Assembly (NCBI GenBank): GCA_031769625.1
Contig: JAUIMM010000646.1
Span: 1,054,501-1,118,500 of the forward strand
Source of the DNA: Taudactylus pleione
Taxonomy: Eukaryota; Chordata; Amphibia; Anura; Myobatrachidae
DNA length: 64,000 bases
Reading direction: 5' to 3'
Below, one piece after another: positions 27,200-40,099 of this stretch. Under the pieces are notes generated by a model that did no database searches, was not told where the DNA came from, and saw only the letters and a list, made by a program, of their open reading frames with translations. Positions within the stretch are counted from its first letter, which is position 1; every line of letters starts with the position of its first letter. The translations under genes and the position numbers were made by a program.

Positions 27200-30100
27200 A
27201 AAATAGCACTGCTAACATACATAAGTGTAAGTGTAAAATCGCGCTGCTAACATACGTAAGTGTAAGTGTAAAATAGCGCTGATAACATACGTAAGTGTAA
27301 GTGTAAAATAGCGCTGCTAACATACGTAAGTGTAAGTGTAAAATAGAGCTGCTAACATACGTAAGTGTAAGTGTAAAATCGCGCTGCTAACATACGGAAG
27401 TGTAAGTGTAAAATAGCGCTGATAACATACGTAAGTGTAAGTGTAAAAGAGCTTCTAACAATTGTAAGTGTAAAATAGCGCTGCTAACATACGTAAGTGT
27501 AAGTGTAAAATACCACTGCTAACATACGTAAGTGTAAAATAGCGCTGCTAACATACATAAGTGTAAGTGTAAAATAGAGCTGCTAACATACATAAGTGTA
27601 AGTGTAAAATAGAGTTGCTAACATACGTATGTGTAAGTGTAAAATAGAGCTGCTAACATACGTAAGTGTAAGTGTAAAATAGCGCTGCTAACATACGTAA
27701 GTGTAAGTGTAAAATAGCGCTGCTAACATACATAAGTGTAAGTGTAAAATAGAGCTGCTAACATACGTAAGTGTAAGTGTAAAATAGCGCTGCTAACATA
27801 CGTAAGTGTAAGTGTAAAATAGCGCTGCTAACATACATAAGTGTAAGTGTAAAATCGCGCTGCTAACATACGTAAGTGGAAGTGTAAAATAGCGCTGATA
27901 ACATACGTAAGTGTAAGTATAAAATAGCGCTGCTAACATACGTAAGTGTAAGTGTAAAATAGCGCTGCTAACATACGTAAGTGTAAGTGTAAAATAGAGC
28001 TGCTAACATACGTAAGTGTAAGTGTAAAATCGCGCTGCTAACATACGTAAGTGTAAGTGTAAAATAGCGCTGATAACATACGTAAGTGTAAGTGTAAAAT
28101 AGCGCTGATAAGAATTGTAAGTGTAAAATAGCGCTGCTAACATACGTAAGTGTAAAATAGCACTGCTAACATACGTAAGTGTAAGTGTAAAATAGCGCTG
28201 ATAACATACGTAAGTGTAAAATAGCACTGCTAACATACGTAAGTGTAAGTGTAAAATAGCGCTGCTAACATACGTAAGTGTAAGTGTAAAATAGCACTGC
28301 TAACATACGTAAGTGTAAAATAGCGTTGATAACATACGTAAGTGTAAAATAGAGCTGCTAACATACATAAGTGTAAGTGTAAAATAGAGGTGCTAACATT
28401 CATAAGTGTAAGTGTAAAATAGCGCTGCTAACAATTGTAAGTGTAAAATAGCGCTGCTAACATACGTAAGTGTAAGTGTAAAATCGCGCTGCTAACATAC
28501 GTAAGTGTAAGTGTAAAATAGCGCTGATAACATACGTAAGTGTAAGTGTAAAATAGCGCTGATAACATACGTAAGTGTAAGTGTAAAATAGCACTGCTAA
28601 CATACGTAAGTGTAAAATAGCGTTGATAACATACGTAAGTGTAAGTGTAAAATAGCGCTGATAACATACGTAAGTGTAAGTGTAAAATAGCGCTGATAAC
28701 ATACGTAAGTGTAAAATAGCGTTGATAACATACGTAAGTGTAAGTGTAAAATAGCACTGCTAACATACGTAAGTGTAAAATAGCGCTGATAACATACGTA
28801 AGTGTAAGTGTAAAATAGCACTGCTAACATACGTAAGTGTAAAATAGCGTTGATAACATACGGAAGTGTAAAATAGCGCTGCTAACATACATAAGTGTAA
28901 GTGTAAAATAGAGCTGCTAACATACATAAGTGTAAGTGTAAAATAGAGCTGCTAACATACGTAAGTGTAAGTGTAAAATAGAGCTGCTAACAAACGTAAG
29001 TGTAAGTGTAAAATAGCGCTGCTAACATACGTAAGTGTAAGTGTAAAATAGCGCTGCTAACATACATAAGTGTAAGTGTAAAATCGCGCTGCTAACATAC
29101 GTAAGTGTAAGTGTAAAATAGCGCTGCTAACATACGTAAGTGTAAGTGTAAAATAGCGCTGCTAACATACGTAAGTGTAAGTGTAAAATAGAGCTGCTAA
29201 CATACGTAAGTGTAAGTGTAAAATCGCGCTGCTAACATACGTAAGTGTAAGTGTAAAATAGCGCTGATAACATACGTAAGTGTAAGTGTAAAATAGCGCT
29301 GCTAACAATTGTAAGTGTAAAATAGCGCTGCTAACATACGTAAGTGTAAAATAGCACTGCTAACATACGTAAGTGTAAGTGTAAAATAGCGCTGATAACA
29401 TACGTAAGTGTAAAATAGCACTGCTAACATACGTAAGTGTAAGTGTAAAATAGCGCTGCTAACATACGTAAGTGTAAGTGTAAAATAGCACTGCTAACAT
29501 ACGTAAGTGTAAGTGTAAAATAGCGCTGATAACATACGTAAGTGTAAAATAGCACTGCTAACATACGTAAGTGTAAGTGTAAAATAGCGCTGCTAACATA
29601 CGTAAGTGTAAGTGTAAAATAGCACTGCTAACATACGTAAGTGTAAGTGTAAAATAGCGCTGCTAACATACGTAAGTGTAAGTGTAAAATAGCACTGCTA
29701 ACATACGTAAGTGTAAAATAGCGTTGATAACATACGTAAGTGTAAAATAGCGCTGCTAACATACATAAGTGTAAGTGTAAAATAGAGCTGCTAACATACA
29801 TAAGTGTAAGTGTAAAACAGAGCTGCTAACATACGTATGTGTAAGTGTAAAATAGAGCTGCTAACATACGTAAGTGTAAGTGTAAAATAGCGCTGCTAAC
29901 ATACGTAAGTGTAAGTGTAAAATAGCGCTGCTAACATACATAAGTGTAAGTGTAAAATAGAGCTGCTAACATACGTAAGTGTAAGTGTAAAATAGAGCTG
30001 CTAACATACGTAAGTGTAAGTGTAAAATAGCGCTGCTAACATACGTAAGTGTAAGTGTAAAATAGCACTGCTAACATACGTAAGTGTAAAATAGCACTGC

Positions 30101-31400
30101 TAACATACGTAAGTGTAAGTGTAAAATAGCGCTGATAACATACGTAAGTGTAAAATAGCACTGCTAACATACGTAAGTGTAAGTGTAAAATAGCGCTGCT
30201 AACATACGTAAGTGTAAGTGTAAAATAGAGCTGCTAACATACGTAAGTGTAAGTGTAAAATCGCGCTGCTAACATACGTAAGTGTAAGTGTAAAATAGCG
30301 CTGATAACATACGTAAGTGTAAGTGTAAAATAGCGCTGCTAACAATTGTAAGTGTAAAATAGCGCTGCTAACATACGTAAGTGTAAAATAGCACTGCTAA
30401 CATACGTAAGTGTAAGTGTAAAATAGCACTGCTAACATACGTAAGTGTAAGTGTAAAATCGCGCTGCTAACATACGTAAGTGTAAGTGTAAAATCGCGCT
30501 GCTAACATACGTAAGTGTAAGTGTAAAATAGCGCTGATAACATACGTAAGTGTAAGTGTAAAATAGCACTGCTAACATACGTAAGTGTAAGTGTAAAATA
30601 GCGCTGCTAACATACGTAAGTGTAAGTGTAAAATAGAGCTGCTAACATACGTAAGTGTAAGTGTAAAATCGCGCTGCTAACATACGTAAGTGGAAGTGTA
30701 AAATAGCGCTGATAACATACGTAAGTGTAAGTGTAAAATAGCGCTGCTAACAATTGTAAGTGTAAAATAGCGCTGCTAACATACGTAAGTGTAAAATAGC
30801 ACTGCTAACATACGTAAGTGTAAGTGTAAAATAGCGCTGATAACATACGTAAGTGTAAAATAGCACTGCTAACATACGTAAGTGTAAGTGTAAAATAGCG
30901 CTGCTAACATACGTAAGTGTAAGTGTAAAATAGCACTGCTAACATACGTAAGTGTAAAATAGCGCTGATAACATACGTAAGTGTAAGTGTAAAATAGCAC
31001 TGCTAACATACGTAAGTGTAAAATAGCGTTGATAACATACGTAAGTGTAAAATCGCGCTGCTAACATACGTAAGTGTAAGTGTAAAATCGCGCTGCTAAC
31101 ATACGTAAGTGTAAGTGTAAAATAGCGCTGATAACATACGTAAGTGTAAGTGTAAAATAGCACTGCTAACATACGTAAGTGTAAGTGTAAAATAGCGCTG
31201 CTAACATACGTAAGTGTAAGTGTAAAATAGAGCTGCTAACATACGTAAGTGTAAGTGTAAAATCGCGCTGCTAACATACGTAAGTGGAAGTGTAAAATAG
31301 CGCTGATAACATACGTAAGTGTAAGTGTAAAATAGCGCTGCTAACAATTGTAAGTGTAAAATAGCGCTGCTAACATACGTAAGTGTAAAATAGCACTGCT
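27200..31400 (+). repeat. 7.9-kb-spaced duplication, copy 1
   Basis: This block is duplicated at about 35140-39270. The unusual AAGAGCTTCTAACAATTG junction is at 27447 and 35384 (7,937). CAATTG-type units at 28113, 28433 and 29307 pair with 36050, 36370 and 37244 (all 7,937). The ACGGAAG variant is at 28861 and 36798 (7,937). Later pairs are 30344 and 38176 (7,832, three units fewer), then 30752 and 38619, and 31346 and 39213 (both 7,867). The AGAGGTG marker at 28387 also pairs with 36324. Confidence 0.88.
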
Positions 31401-32028
31401 AACATACGTAAGTGTAAGTGTAAAATAGCGCTGCTAACATACGTAAGTGTAAGTGTAAAATAGCACTGCTAACATACGTAAGTGTAAAATAGCGCTGATA
31501 ACATACGTAAGTGTAAGTGTAAAATAGCACTGCTAACATACGTAAGTGTAAAATAGCGTTGATAACATACGTAAGTGTAAAATAGCGCTGCTAACATACA
31601 TAAGTGTAAGTGTAAAATAGAGCTGCTAACATACATAAGTGTAAGTGTAAAATAGAGCTGCTAACATACGTAAGTGTAAGTGTAAAATAGAGCTGCTAAC
31701 AAACGTAAGTGTAAGTGTAAAATAGCGCTGCTAACATACGTAAGTGTAAGTGTAAAATAGTGCTGCTAACATACATAAGTGTAAGTGTAAAATCGCGCTG
31801 CTAACATACGTAAGTGTAAGTGTAAAATAGCGCTGCTAACATACGTAAGTGTAAGTGTAAAATAGCGCTGCTAACATACGTAAGTGTAAGTGTAAAATAG
31901 AGCTGCTAACATACGTAAGTGTAAGTGTAAAATCGCGCTGCTAACATACGTAAGTGTAAGTGTAAAATAGCGCTGATAACATACGTAAGTGTAAGTGTAA
32001 AATAGCGCTGCTAACAATTGTAAGTGTC

Positions 32029-32146
32029 AGGTCATGTTGTGGATGTAGTGCCCTATGTCTGTATAGAGTGTAATAGATGTGTATTATGGTCATGTTGGGA
32101 GTGTAGTGTGCTATGTCTGTATACAGTGTAATAGATGTGTATTATG
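32029..32146 (+). repeat. 118-bp non-satellite spacer, two 58-bp copies
   Basis: This is the only sequence inside the array that is not the 35-bp unit. It is a direct dimer: GTCATGTTG starts at 32031 and again at 32089 (period 58). Both copies carry CTATGTCTGTATA and AGTGTAATAGATGTGTATTATG. The copies differ at a handful of positions (TGGATGTAGTGCC against GGAGTGTAGTGTG; TATAGAG against TATACAG). The satellite is forward on its left and reversed on its right. Confidence 0.9.
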
Positions 32147-34174
32147 GTATGTTATCAGCGCTATTTTACACTTACGTATGTTAGCAGTGCTATTTTACAC
32201 TTACGTATGTTATCAACGCTATTTTACACTTACGTATGTTATCAGCGCTATTTTACACTTACACTTACGTATGTTATCAACGCTATTTTACACTTACGTA
32301 TGTTAGCAGTGCTATTTTACACTTACACTTACGAATGTTATCAGCGCTATTTTACACTTACACTTACGTATGTTATCAGCGCTATTTTACACTTACACTT
32401 ACGTATGTTAGCAGCGCGATTTTACACTTACACTTACGTATGTTAGCAGCGCTATTTTACACTTACACTTATGAATGTTAGCACCTCTATTTTACACTTA
32501 CACTTATGTATGTTAGCAGCTCTATTTTACACTTACGTATGTTATCAACGCTATTTTACACTTACGTATGTTAGCAGTGCTATTTTACACTTACACTTAC
32601 GTATGTTAGCAGCGCTATTTTACACTTACACTTACGTATGTTAGCAGTGCTATTTTACACTTACGTATGTTATCAGCGCTATTTTACACTTACACTTACG
32701 TATGTTAGCAGTGCTATTTTACACTTACGTATGTTAGCAGCGCTATTTTACACTTACAATTCTTATCAGCGCTATTTTACACTTACACTTACGTATGTTA
32801 TCAGCGCTATTTTACACTTACACTTACGTATGTTAGCAGCGCTATTTTACACTTCCACTTACGTATGTTAGCAGCGCGATTTTACACTTACACTTACGTA
32901 TGTTAGCAGCGCTATTTTACACTTACACTTACGTATGTTAGCAGCGCTATTTTACACTTACGTATGTTAGCAGTGGTATTTTACACTTACACTTACGTAT
33001 GTTAGCAGCGCTATTTTACACTTACACTTACGTATGTTAGCAGCGCTATTTTACACTTACACTTACGTATGTTAGCAGCGCTATTTTACACTTACACTTA
33101 CGTATGTTAGCAGTGCTATTTTACACTTACGTATGTTATCAGCGCTATTTTACACTTACACTTACGTATGTTAGCAGTGCTATTTTACACTTACGTATGT
33201 TAGCAGCGCTATTTTACACTTACAATTGTTAGCAGCGCTATTTTACACTTACACTTACGTATGTTATCAGCGCTATTTTACACTTACACTTACGTATGTT
33301 AGCAGCGCGATTTTACACTTACACTTACGTATGTTAGCAGCTCTATTTTACACTTACACTTACGTATGTTAGCAGCGCTATTTTACACTTACACTTACGT
33401 ATGTTATCAGCGCTATTTTACACTTACACTTACGTATGTTAGCAGCGCGATTTTACACTTACACTTATGTATGTTAGCAGTGCTATTTTACACTTACACT
33501 TACGTATGTTAGCAGCGCTATTTTACACTTACACTTACGTATGTTAGCAGCTCTATTTTACACTTACACTTACGTATGTTAGCAGCTCTATTTTACACTT
33601 ACACTTACGTATGTTAGCAGCTCTATTTTACACTTACACTTATGTATGTTAGCAGCTCTATTTTACACTTACACTTATGTATGTTAGCAGCGCTATTTTA
33701 CACTTACGTATGTTATCAGCGCTATTTTACACTTACACTTACGTATGTTAGCAGTGCTATTTTACACTTACGTATGTTAGCAGCGCTATTTTACACTTAC
33801 AATTGTTAGCAGCGCTATTTTACACTTACACTTACGTATGTTATCAGCGCTATTTTACACTTCCACTTACGTATGTTAGCAGCGCGATTTTACACTTACA
33901 CTTACGTATGTTAGCAGCTCTATTTTACACTTACACTTACGTATGTTAGCAGCGCTATTTTACACTTACACTTACGTATGTTAGCAGCGCTATTTTACAC
34001 TTACACTTACGTATGTTATCAGCGCTATTTTACACTTACACTTACGTATGTTAGCAGCGCGATTTTACACTTACACTTACGTATGTTAGCAGCGCGATTT
34101 TACACTTACACTTATGTATGTTAGCAGTGCTATTTTACACTTACACTTACGTATGTTAGCAGCGCTATTTTACA
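32147..34174 (-). repeat. Reversed satellite block of 2.0 kb
   Basis: Units read as the reverse complement (GTATGTTAGC, AGCGC, TATTTTACAC, TTAC) throughout. It belongs to the domain II dialect: a reversed CACCTC marker lies at 32482 (forward AGAGGTG at 28387, 36324 and 41381), along with reversed CAATTG units and GCGAT for ATCGC. With the flanking forward units it forms a very long inverted repeat around the 118-bp spacer. The right junction is abrupt: TATTTTACAC runs into TAGAGCTACTAAC at 34175. Confidence 0.95.
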
Positions 34175-35139
34175 CTAGAGCTACTAACATACGTAAGTGT
34201 AAGTGTAAAATAGCGCTGCTAACATACGTAAGTGTAAGTGTAAAATAGCGCTGCTAACATACGTAAGTGTAAGTGTAAAATAGCGCTGCTAACATACGTA
34301 AGTGTAAGTGTAAAATAGCGCTGCAAACATACGTAAGTGTAAGTGTAAAATAGCGCTGCTAACATACGTAAGTGTAAGTGTAAAATAGCGCTGCTAACAT
34401 ACGTAAGTGTAAGTGTAAAATCGCGCTGCTAACATACGTAAGTGTAAGTGTAAAATAGCGCTGATAACATACGTAAGTGTAAGTGTAAAATAGCGCTGCT
34501 TACAATTGTAAGTGTAAAATAGCGCTGCTAACATACGTAAGTGTAAAATAGCACTGCTAACATACGTAAGTGTAAGTGTAAAATAGCGCTGATAACATAC
34601 GTAAGTGTAAAATAGCACTGCTAACATACGTAAGTGTAAGTGTAAAATAGCGCTGCTAACATACGTAAGTGTAAAATAGCGTTGATAACATACGTAAGTG
34701 TAAAATAGCGCTGCTAACATACATAAGTAAGTGTAAAATAGAGCTGCTAACATACATAAGTGTAAGTGTAAAATAGCACTGCTAACATACGTAAGTGTAA
34801 GTGTAAAATAGCGCTGATAACATACGTAAGTGTAAAATAGCACTGCTAACATACGTAAGTGTAAGTGTAAAATAGCACTGCTAACATACGTAAGTGTAAA
34901 ATAGCGTTGATAACATACGTAAGTGTAAAATAGCGCTGCTAACATACATAAGTGTAAGTGTAAAATAGAGCTGCTAACATACATAAGTGTAAGTGCAAAA
35001 TAGAGCTGCTAACATACGTAAGTGTAAGTGTAAAATAGAGCTGCTAACATACGTAAGTGTAAGTGTAAAATAGAGCTGCTAACATACGTAAGTGTAAGTG
35101 TAAAATAGCGCTGCTAACATACGTAAGTGTAAGTGTAAA

Positions 35140-38100
35140 ATAGCACTGCTAACATACATAAGTGTAAGTGTAAAATCGCGCTGCTAACATACGTAAGTGT
35201 AAGTGTAAAATAGCGCTGATAACATACGTAAGTGTAAGTGTAAAATAGCGCTGCTAACATACGTAAGTGTAAGTGTAAAATAGAGCTGCTAACATACGTA
35301 AGTGTAAGTGTAAAATCGCGCTGCTAACATACGTAAGTGTAAGTGTAAAATAGCGCTGATAACATACGTAAGTGTAAGTGTAAAAGAGCTTCTAACAATT
35401 GTAAGTGTAAAATAGCGCTGCTAACATACGTAAGTGTAAGTGTAAAATACCACTGCTAACATACGTAAGTGTAAAATAGCGCTGCTAACATACATAAGTG
35501 TAAGTGTAAAATAGAGCTGCTAACATACATAAGTGTAAGTGTAAAATAGAGCTGCTAACATACGTATGTGTAAGTGTAAAATAGAGCTGCTAACATACGT
35601 AAGTGTAAGTGTAAAATAGCGCTGCTAACATACGTAAGTGTAAGTGTAAAATAGCGCTGCTAACATACATAAGTGTAAGTGTAAAATAGAGCTGCTAACA
35701 TACGTAAGTGTAAGTGTAAAATAGCGCTGCTAACATACGTAAGTGTAAGTGTAAAATAGCGCTGCTAACATACATAAGTGTAAGTGTAAAATCGCGCTGC
35801 TAACATACGTAAGTGGAAGTGTAAAATAGCGCTGATAACATACGTAAGTGTAAGTATAAAATAGCGCTGCTAACATACGTAAGTGTAAGTGTAAAATAGC
35901 GCTGCTAACATACGTAAGTGTAAGTGTAAAATAGAGCTGCTAACATACGTAAGTGTAAGTGTAAAATCGCGCTGCTAACATACGTAAGTGTAAGTGTAAA
36001 ATAGCGCTGATAACATACGTAAGTGTAAGTGTAAAATAGCGCTGCTAACAATTGTAAGTGTAAAATAGCGCTGCTAACATACGTAAGTGTAAAATAGCAC
36101 TGCTAACATACGTAAGTGTAAGTGTAAAATAGCGCTGATAACATACGTAAGTGTAAAATAGCACTGCTAACATACGTAAGTGTAAGTGTAAAATAGCGCT
36201 GCTAACATACGTAAGTGTAAGTGTAAAATAGCACTGCTAACATACGTAAGTGTAAAATAGCGTTGATAACATACGTAAGTGTAAAATAGAGCTGCTAACA
36301 TACATAAGTGTAAGTGTAAAATAGAGGTGCTAACATTCATAAGTGTAAGTGTAAAATAGCGCTGCTAACAATTGTAAGTGTAAAATAGCGCTGCTAACAT
36401 ACGTAAGTGTAAGTGTAAAATCGCGCTGCTAACATACGTAAGTGTAAGTGTAAAATAGCGCTGATAACATACGTAAGTGTAAGTGTAAAATAGCGCTGAT
36501 AACATACGTAAGTGTAAGTGTAAAATAGCACTGCTAACATACGTAAGTGTAAAATAGCGTTGATAACATACGTAAGTGTAAGTGTAAAATAGCGCTGATA
36601 ACATACGTAAGTGTAAGTGTAAAATAGCGCTGATAACATACGTAAGTGTAAAATAGCGTTGATAACATACGTAAGTGTAAGTGTAAAATAGCACTGCTAA
36701 CATACGTAAGTGTAAAATAGCGCTGATAACATACGTAAGTGTAAGTGTAAAATAGCACTGCTAACATACGTAAGTGTAAAATAGCGTTGATAACATACGG
36801 AAGTGTAAAATAGCGCTGCTAACATACATAAGTGTAAGTGTAAAATAGAGCTGCTAACATACATAAGTGTAAGTGTAAAATAGAGCTGCTAACATACGTA
36901 AGTGTAAGTGTAAAATAGAGCTGCTAACAAACGTAAGTGTAAGTGTAAAATAGCGCTGCTAACATACGTAAGTGTAAGTGTAAAATAGCGCTGCTAACAT
37001 ACATAAGTGTAAGTGTAAAATCGCGCTGCTAACATACGTAAGTGTAAGTGTAAAATAGCGCTGCTAACATACGTAAGTGTAAGTGTAAAATAGCGCTGCT
37101 AACATACGTAAGTGTAAGTGTAAAATAGAGCTGCTAACATACGTAAGTGTAAGTGTAAAATCGCAATGCTAACATACGTAAGTGTAAGTGTAAAATAGCG
37201 CTGATAACATACGTAAGTGTAAGTGTAAAATAGCGCTGCTAACAATTGTAAGTGTAAAATAGCGCTGCTAACATACGTAAGTGTAAAATAGCACTGCTAA
37301 CATACGTAAGTGTAAGTGTAAAATAGCGCTGATAACATACGTAAGTGTAAAATAGCACTGCTAACATACGTAAGTGTAAGTGTAAAATAGCGCTGCTAAC
37401 ATACGTAAGTGTAAGTGTAAAATAGCACTGCTAACATACGTAAGTGTAAGTGTAAAATAGCGCTGATAACATACGTAAGTGTAAAATAGCACTGCTAACA
37501 TACGTAAGTGTAAGTGTAAAATAGCGCTGCTAACATACGTAAGTGTAAGTGTAAAATAGCACTGCTAACATACGTAAGTGTAAAATAGCGCTGCTAACAT
37601 ACGCAAGTGTAAGTGTAAAATAGCACTGCTAACATACGTAAGTGTAAAATAGCGTTGATAACATACGTAAGTGTAAAATAGCGCTGCTAACATACATAAG
37701 TGTAAGTGTAAAATAGAGCTGCTAACATACATAAGTGTAAGTGTAAAATAGAGCTGCTAACATACGTAAGTGTAAGTGTAAAATAGCGCTGCTAACATAC
37801 GTAAGTGTAAGTGTAAAATAGCGCTGCTAACATACATAGTTGTAAGTGTAAAATAGAGCTGCTAACATACGTAAGTGTAAGTGTAAAATAGAGCTGCTAA
37901 CATACGTAAGTGTAAGTGTAAAATAGCGCTGCTAACATACGTAAGTGTAAGTGTAAAATAGCACTGCTAACATACGTAAGTGTAAAATAGCACTGCTAAC
38001 ATACGTAAGTGTAAGTGTAAAATAGCGCTGATAACATACGTAAGTGTAAGTGTAAAATAGAGCTGCTAACATACGTAAGTGTAAGTGTAAAATCGAGCTG

Positions 38101-39270
38101 CTAACATACGTAAGTGTAAGTGTAAAATAGCGCTGATAACATACGTAAGTGTAAGTGTAAAATAGCGCTGCTAACAATTGTAAGTGTAAAATAGCGCTGC
38201 TAACATACGTAAGTGTAAAATAGCACTGCTAACATACGTAAGTGTAAGTGTAAAATAGCGCTGCTAACATACGTAAGTGTAAGTGTAAAATAGCACTGCT
38301 AACATACGTAAGTGTAAGTGTAAAATCGCGCTGCTAACATACGTAAGTGTAAGTGTAAAATCGCGCTGCTAACATACGTAAGTGTAAGTGTAAAATAGCG
38401 CTGATAACATACGTAAGTGTAAGTGTAAAATAGCGCTGCTAACATACGTAAGTGTAAGTGTAAAATAGCGCTGCTAACATACGTAAGTGTAAGTGTAAAA
38501 TAGAGCTGCTAACATACGTAAGTGTAAGTGTAAAATCGCGCTGCTAACATACGTAAGTGGAAGTGTAAAATAGCGCTGATAACATACGTAAGTGTAAGTG
38601 TAAAATAGCGCTGCTAACAATTGTAAGTGTAAAATAGCGCTGCTAACATACGTAAGTGTAAAATAGCACTGCTAACATACGTAAGTGTAAGTGTAAAATA
38701 GCGCTGATAACATACGTAAGTGTAAAATAGCACTGCTAACATACGTAAGTGTAAGTGTAAAATAGCGCTGCTAACATACGTAAGTGTAAGTGTAAAATAG
38801 CACTGCTAACATACGTAAGTGTAAAATAGCGCTGATAACATACGTAAGTGTAAGATTAAAATAGCACTGCTAACATACGTAAGTGTAAAATAGCGTTGAT
38901 AACATACGTAAGTGTAAAATAGCGCTGCTAACATACATAAGTGTAAGTGTAAAATAGAGCTGCTAACATACATAAGTGTAAGTGTAAAATAGAGCTGCTA
39001 ACATACGTAAGTGTAAGTGTAAAATAGAGCTGCTAACAAACGTAAGTGTAAGTGTAAAATAGCGCTGCTAACATACGTAAGTGTAAGTGTAAAATAGCGC
39101 TGCTAACATACATAAGTGTAAGTGTAAAATCGCGCTGCTAACATACGTAAGTGTAAGTGTAAAATAGCGCTGATAACATACGTAAGTGTAAGTGTAAAGT
39201 AGCGCTGCTAACAATTGTAAGTGTAAAATAGCGCTGCTAACATACGTAAGTGTAAAATAGCACTGCTAAC
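35140..39270 (+). repeat. 7.9-kb-spaced duplication, copy 2
   Basis: This is the partner of about 27200-31400. It differs by scattered substitutions (for example GCTAACAATTG at 36050 against GATAAGAATTG at 28113, and GAGCTG at about 35540 against GAGTTG at about 27612) and by whole-unit indels totalling 70-105 bp in its right half. Confidence 0.88.
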
Positions 39271-40099
39271 ATACGTAAGTGTAAGTGTAAAATAGCGCTG
39301 ATAACATACGTAAGTGTAAAATAGCACTGCTAACATACGTAAGTGTAAGTGTAAAATAGCGCTGCTAACATACGTAAGTGTAAGTGTAAAATAGCACTGC
39401 TAACATACGTAAGTTTAAGTGTAAAATAGCGCTGATAACATACGTAAGTGTAAAATAGCACTGCTAACATACGTAAGTGTAAGTGTAAAATAGCGCTGCT
39501 AACATACGTAAGTGTAAGTGTAAAATAGCACTGCTAACATACGTAAGTGTAAGTGTAAAATAGCGCTGCTAACATACGTAAGTGTAAGTGTAAAATAGCA
39601 CTGCTAACATACGTAAGTGTAAAATAGCGTTGATAACATACGTAAGTGTAAAATAGCGCTGCTAACATACATAAGTGTAAGTGTAAAATAGAGCTGCTAA
39701 CATACATAAGTGTAAGTGTAAAATAGAGCTGCTAACATACGTATGTGTAAGTGTAAAATAGAGCTGCTAACATACGTAAGTGTAAGTGTAAAATAGCGCT
39801 GCTAACATACGTAAGTGTAAGTGTAAAATAGCGCTGCTAACATACATAAGTGTAAGTGTAAAATAGAGCTGCTAACATACGTAAGTGTAAGTGTAAAATA
39901 GAGCTGCTAACATACGTAAGTGTAAGTGTAAAATAGCGCTGCTAACATACGTAAGTGTAAGTGTAAAATAGCACTGCTAACATACATAAGTGTAAGTGTA
40001 AAATCGCGCTGCTAACATACGTAAGTGTAAGTGTAAAATCGCGCTGCTAACATACGTAAGTGTAAGTGTAAAATAGCGCTAATAACATACGTAAGTGTA

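Larger units (their letters stand above)
22778..32028 (+). repeat. Satellite domain II, forward units before the spacer
   Basis: The unit dialect changes over about 23.2-24.8 kb. Units with CAATTG or GAATTG (23758, 24800, 25610, 26280, 26763, 27460, 28113, 28433, 29307, 30344, 30752, 31346, 32016), AATCGCGCTG and GCGTTGATAAC become regular, and TATCATTCG and GTGAAAGTG units disappear. The CAATTG spacing is irregular (about 0.3-1.0 kb), so the higher-order repeat is not a single fixed length. Confidence 0.85.
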
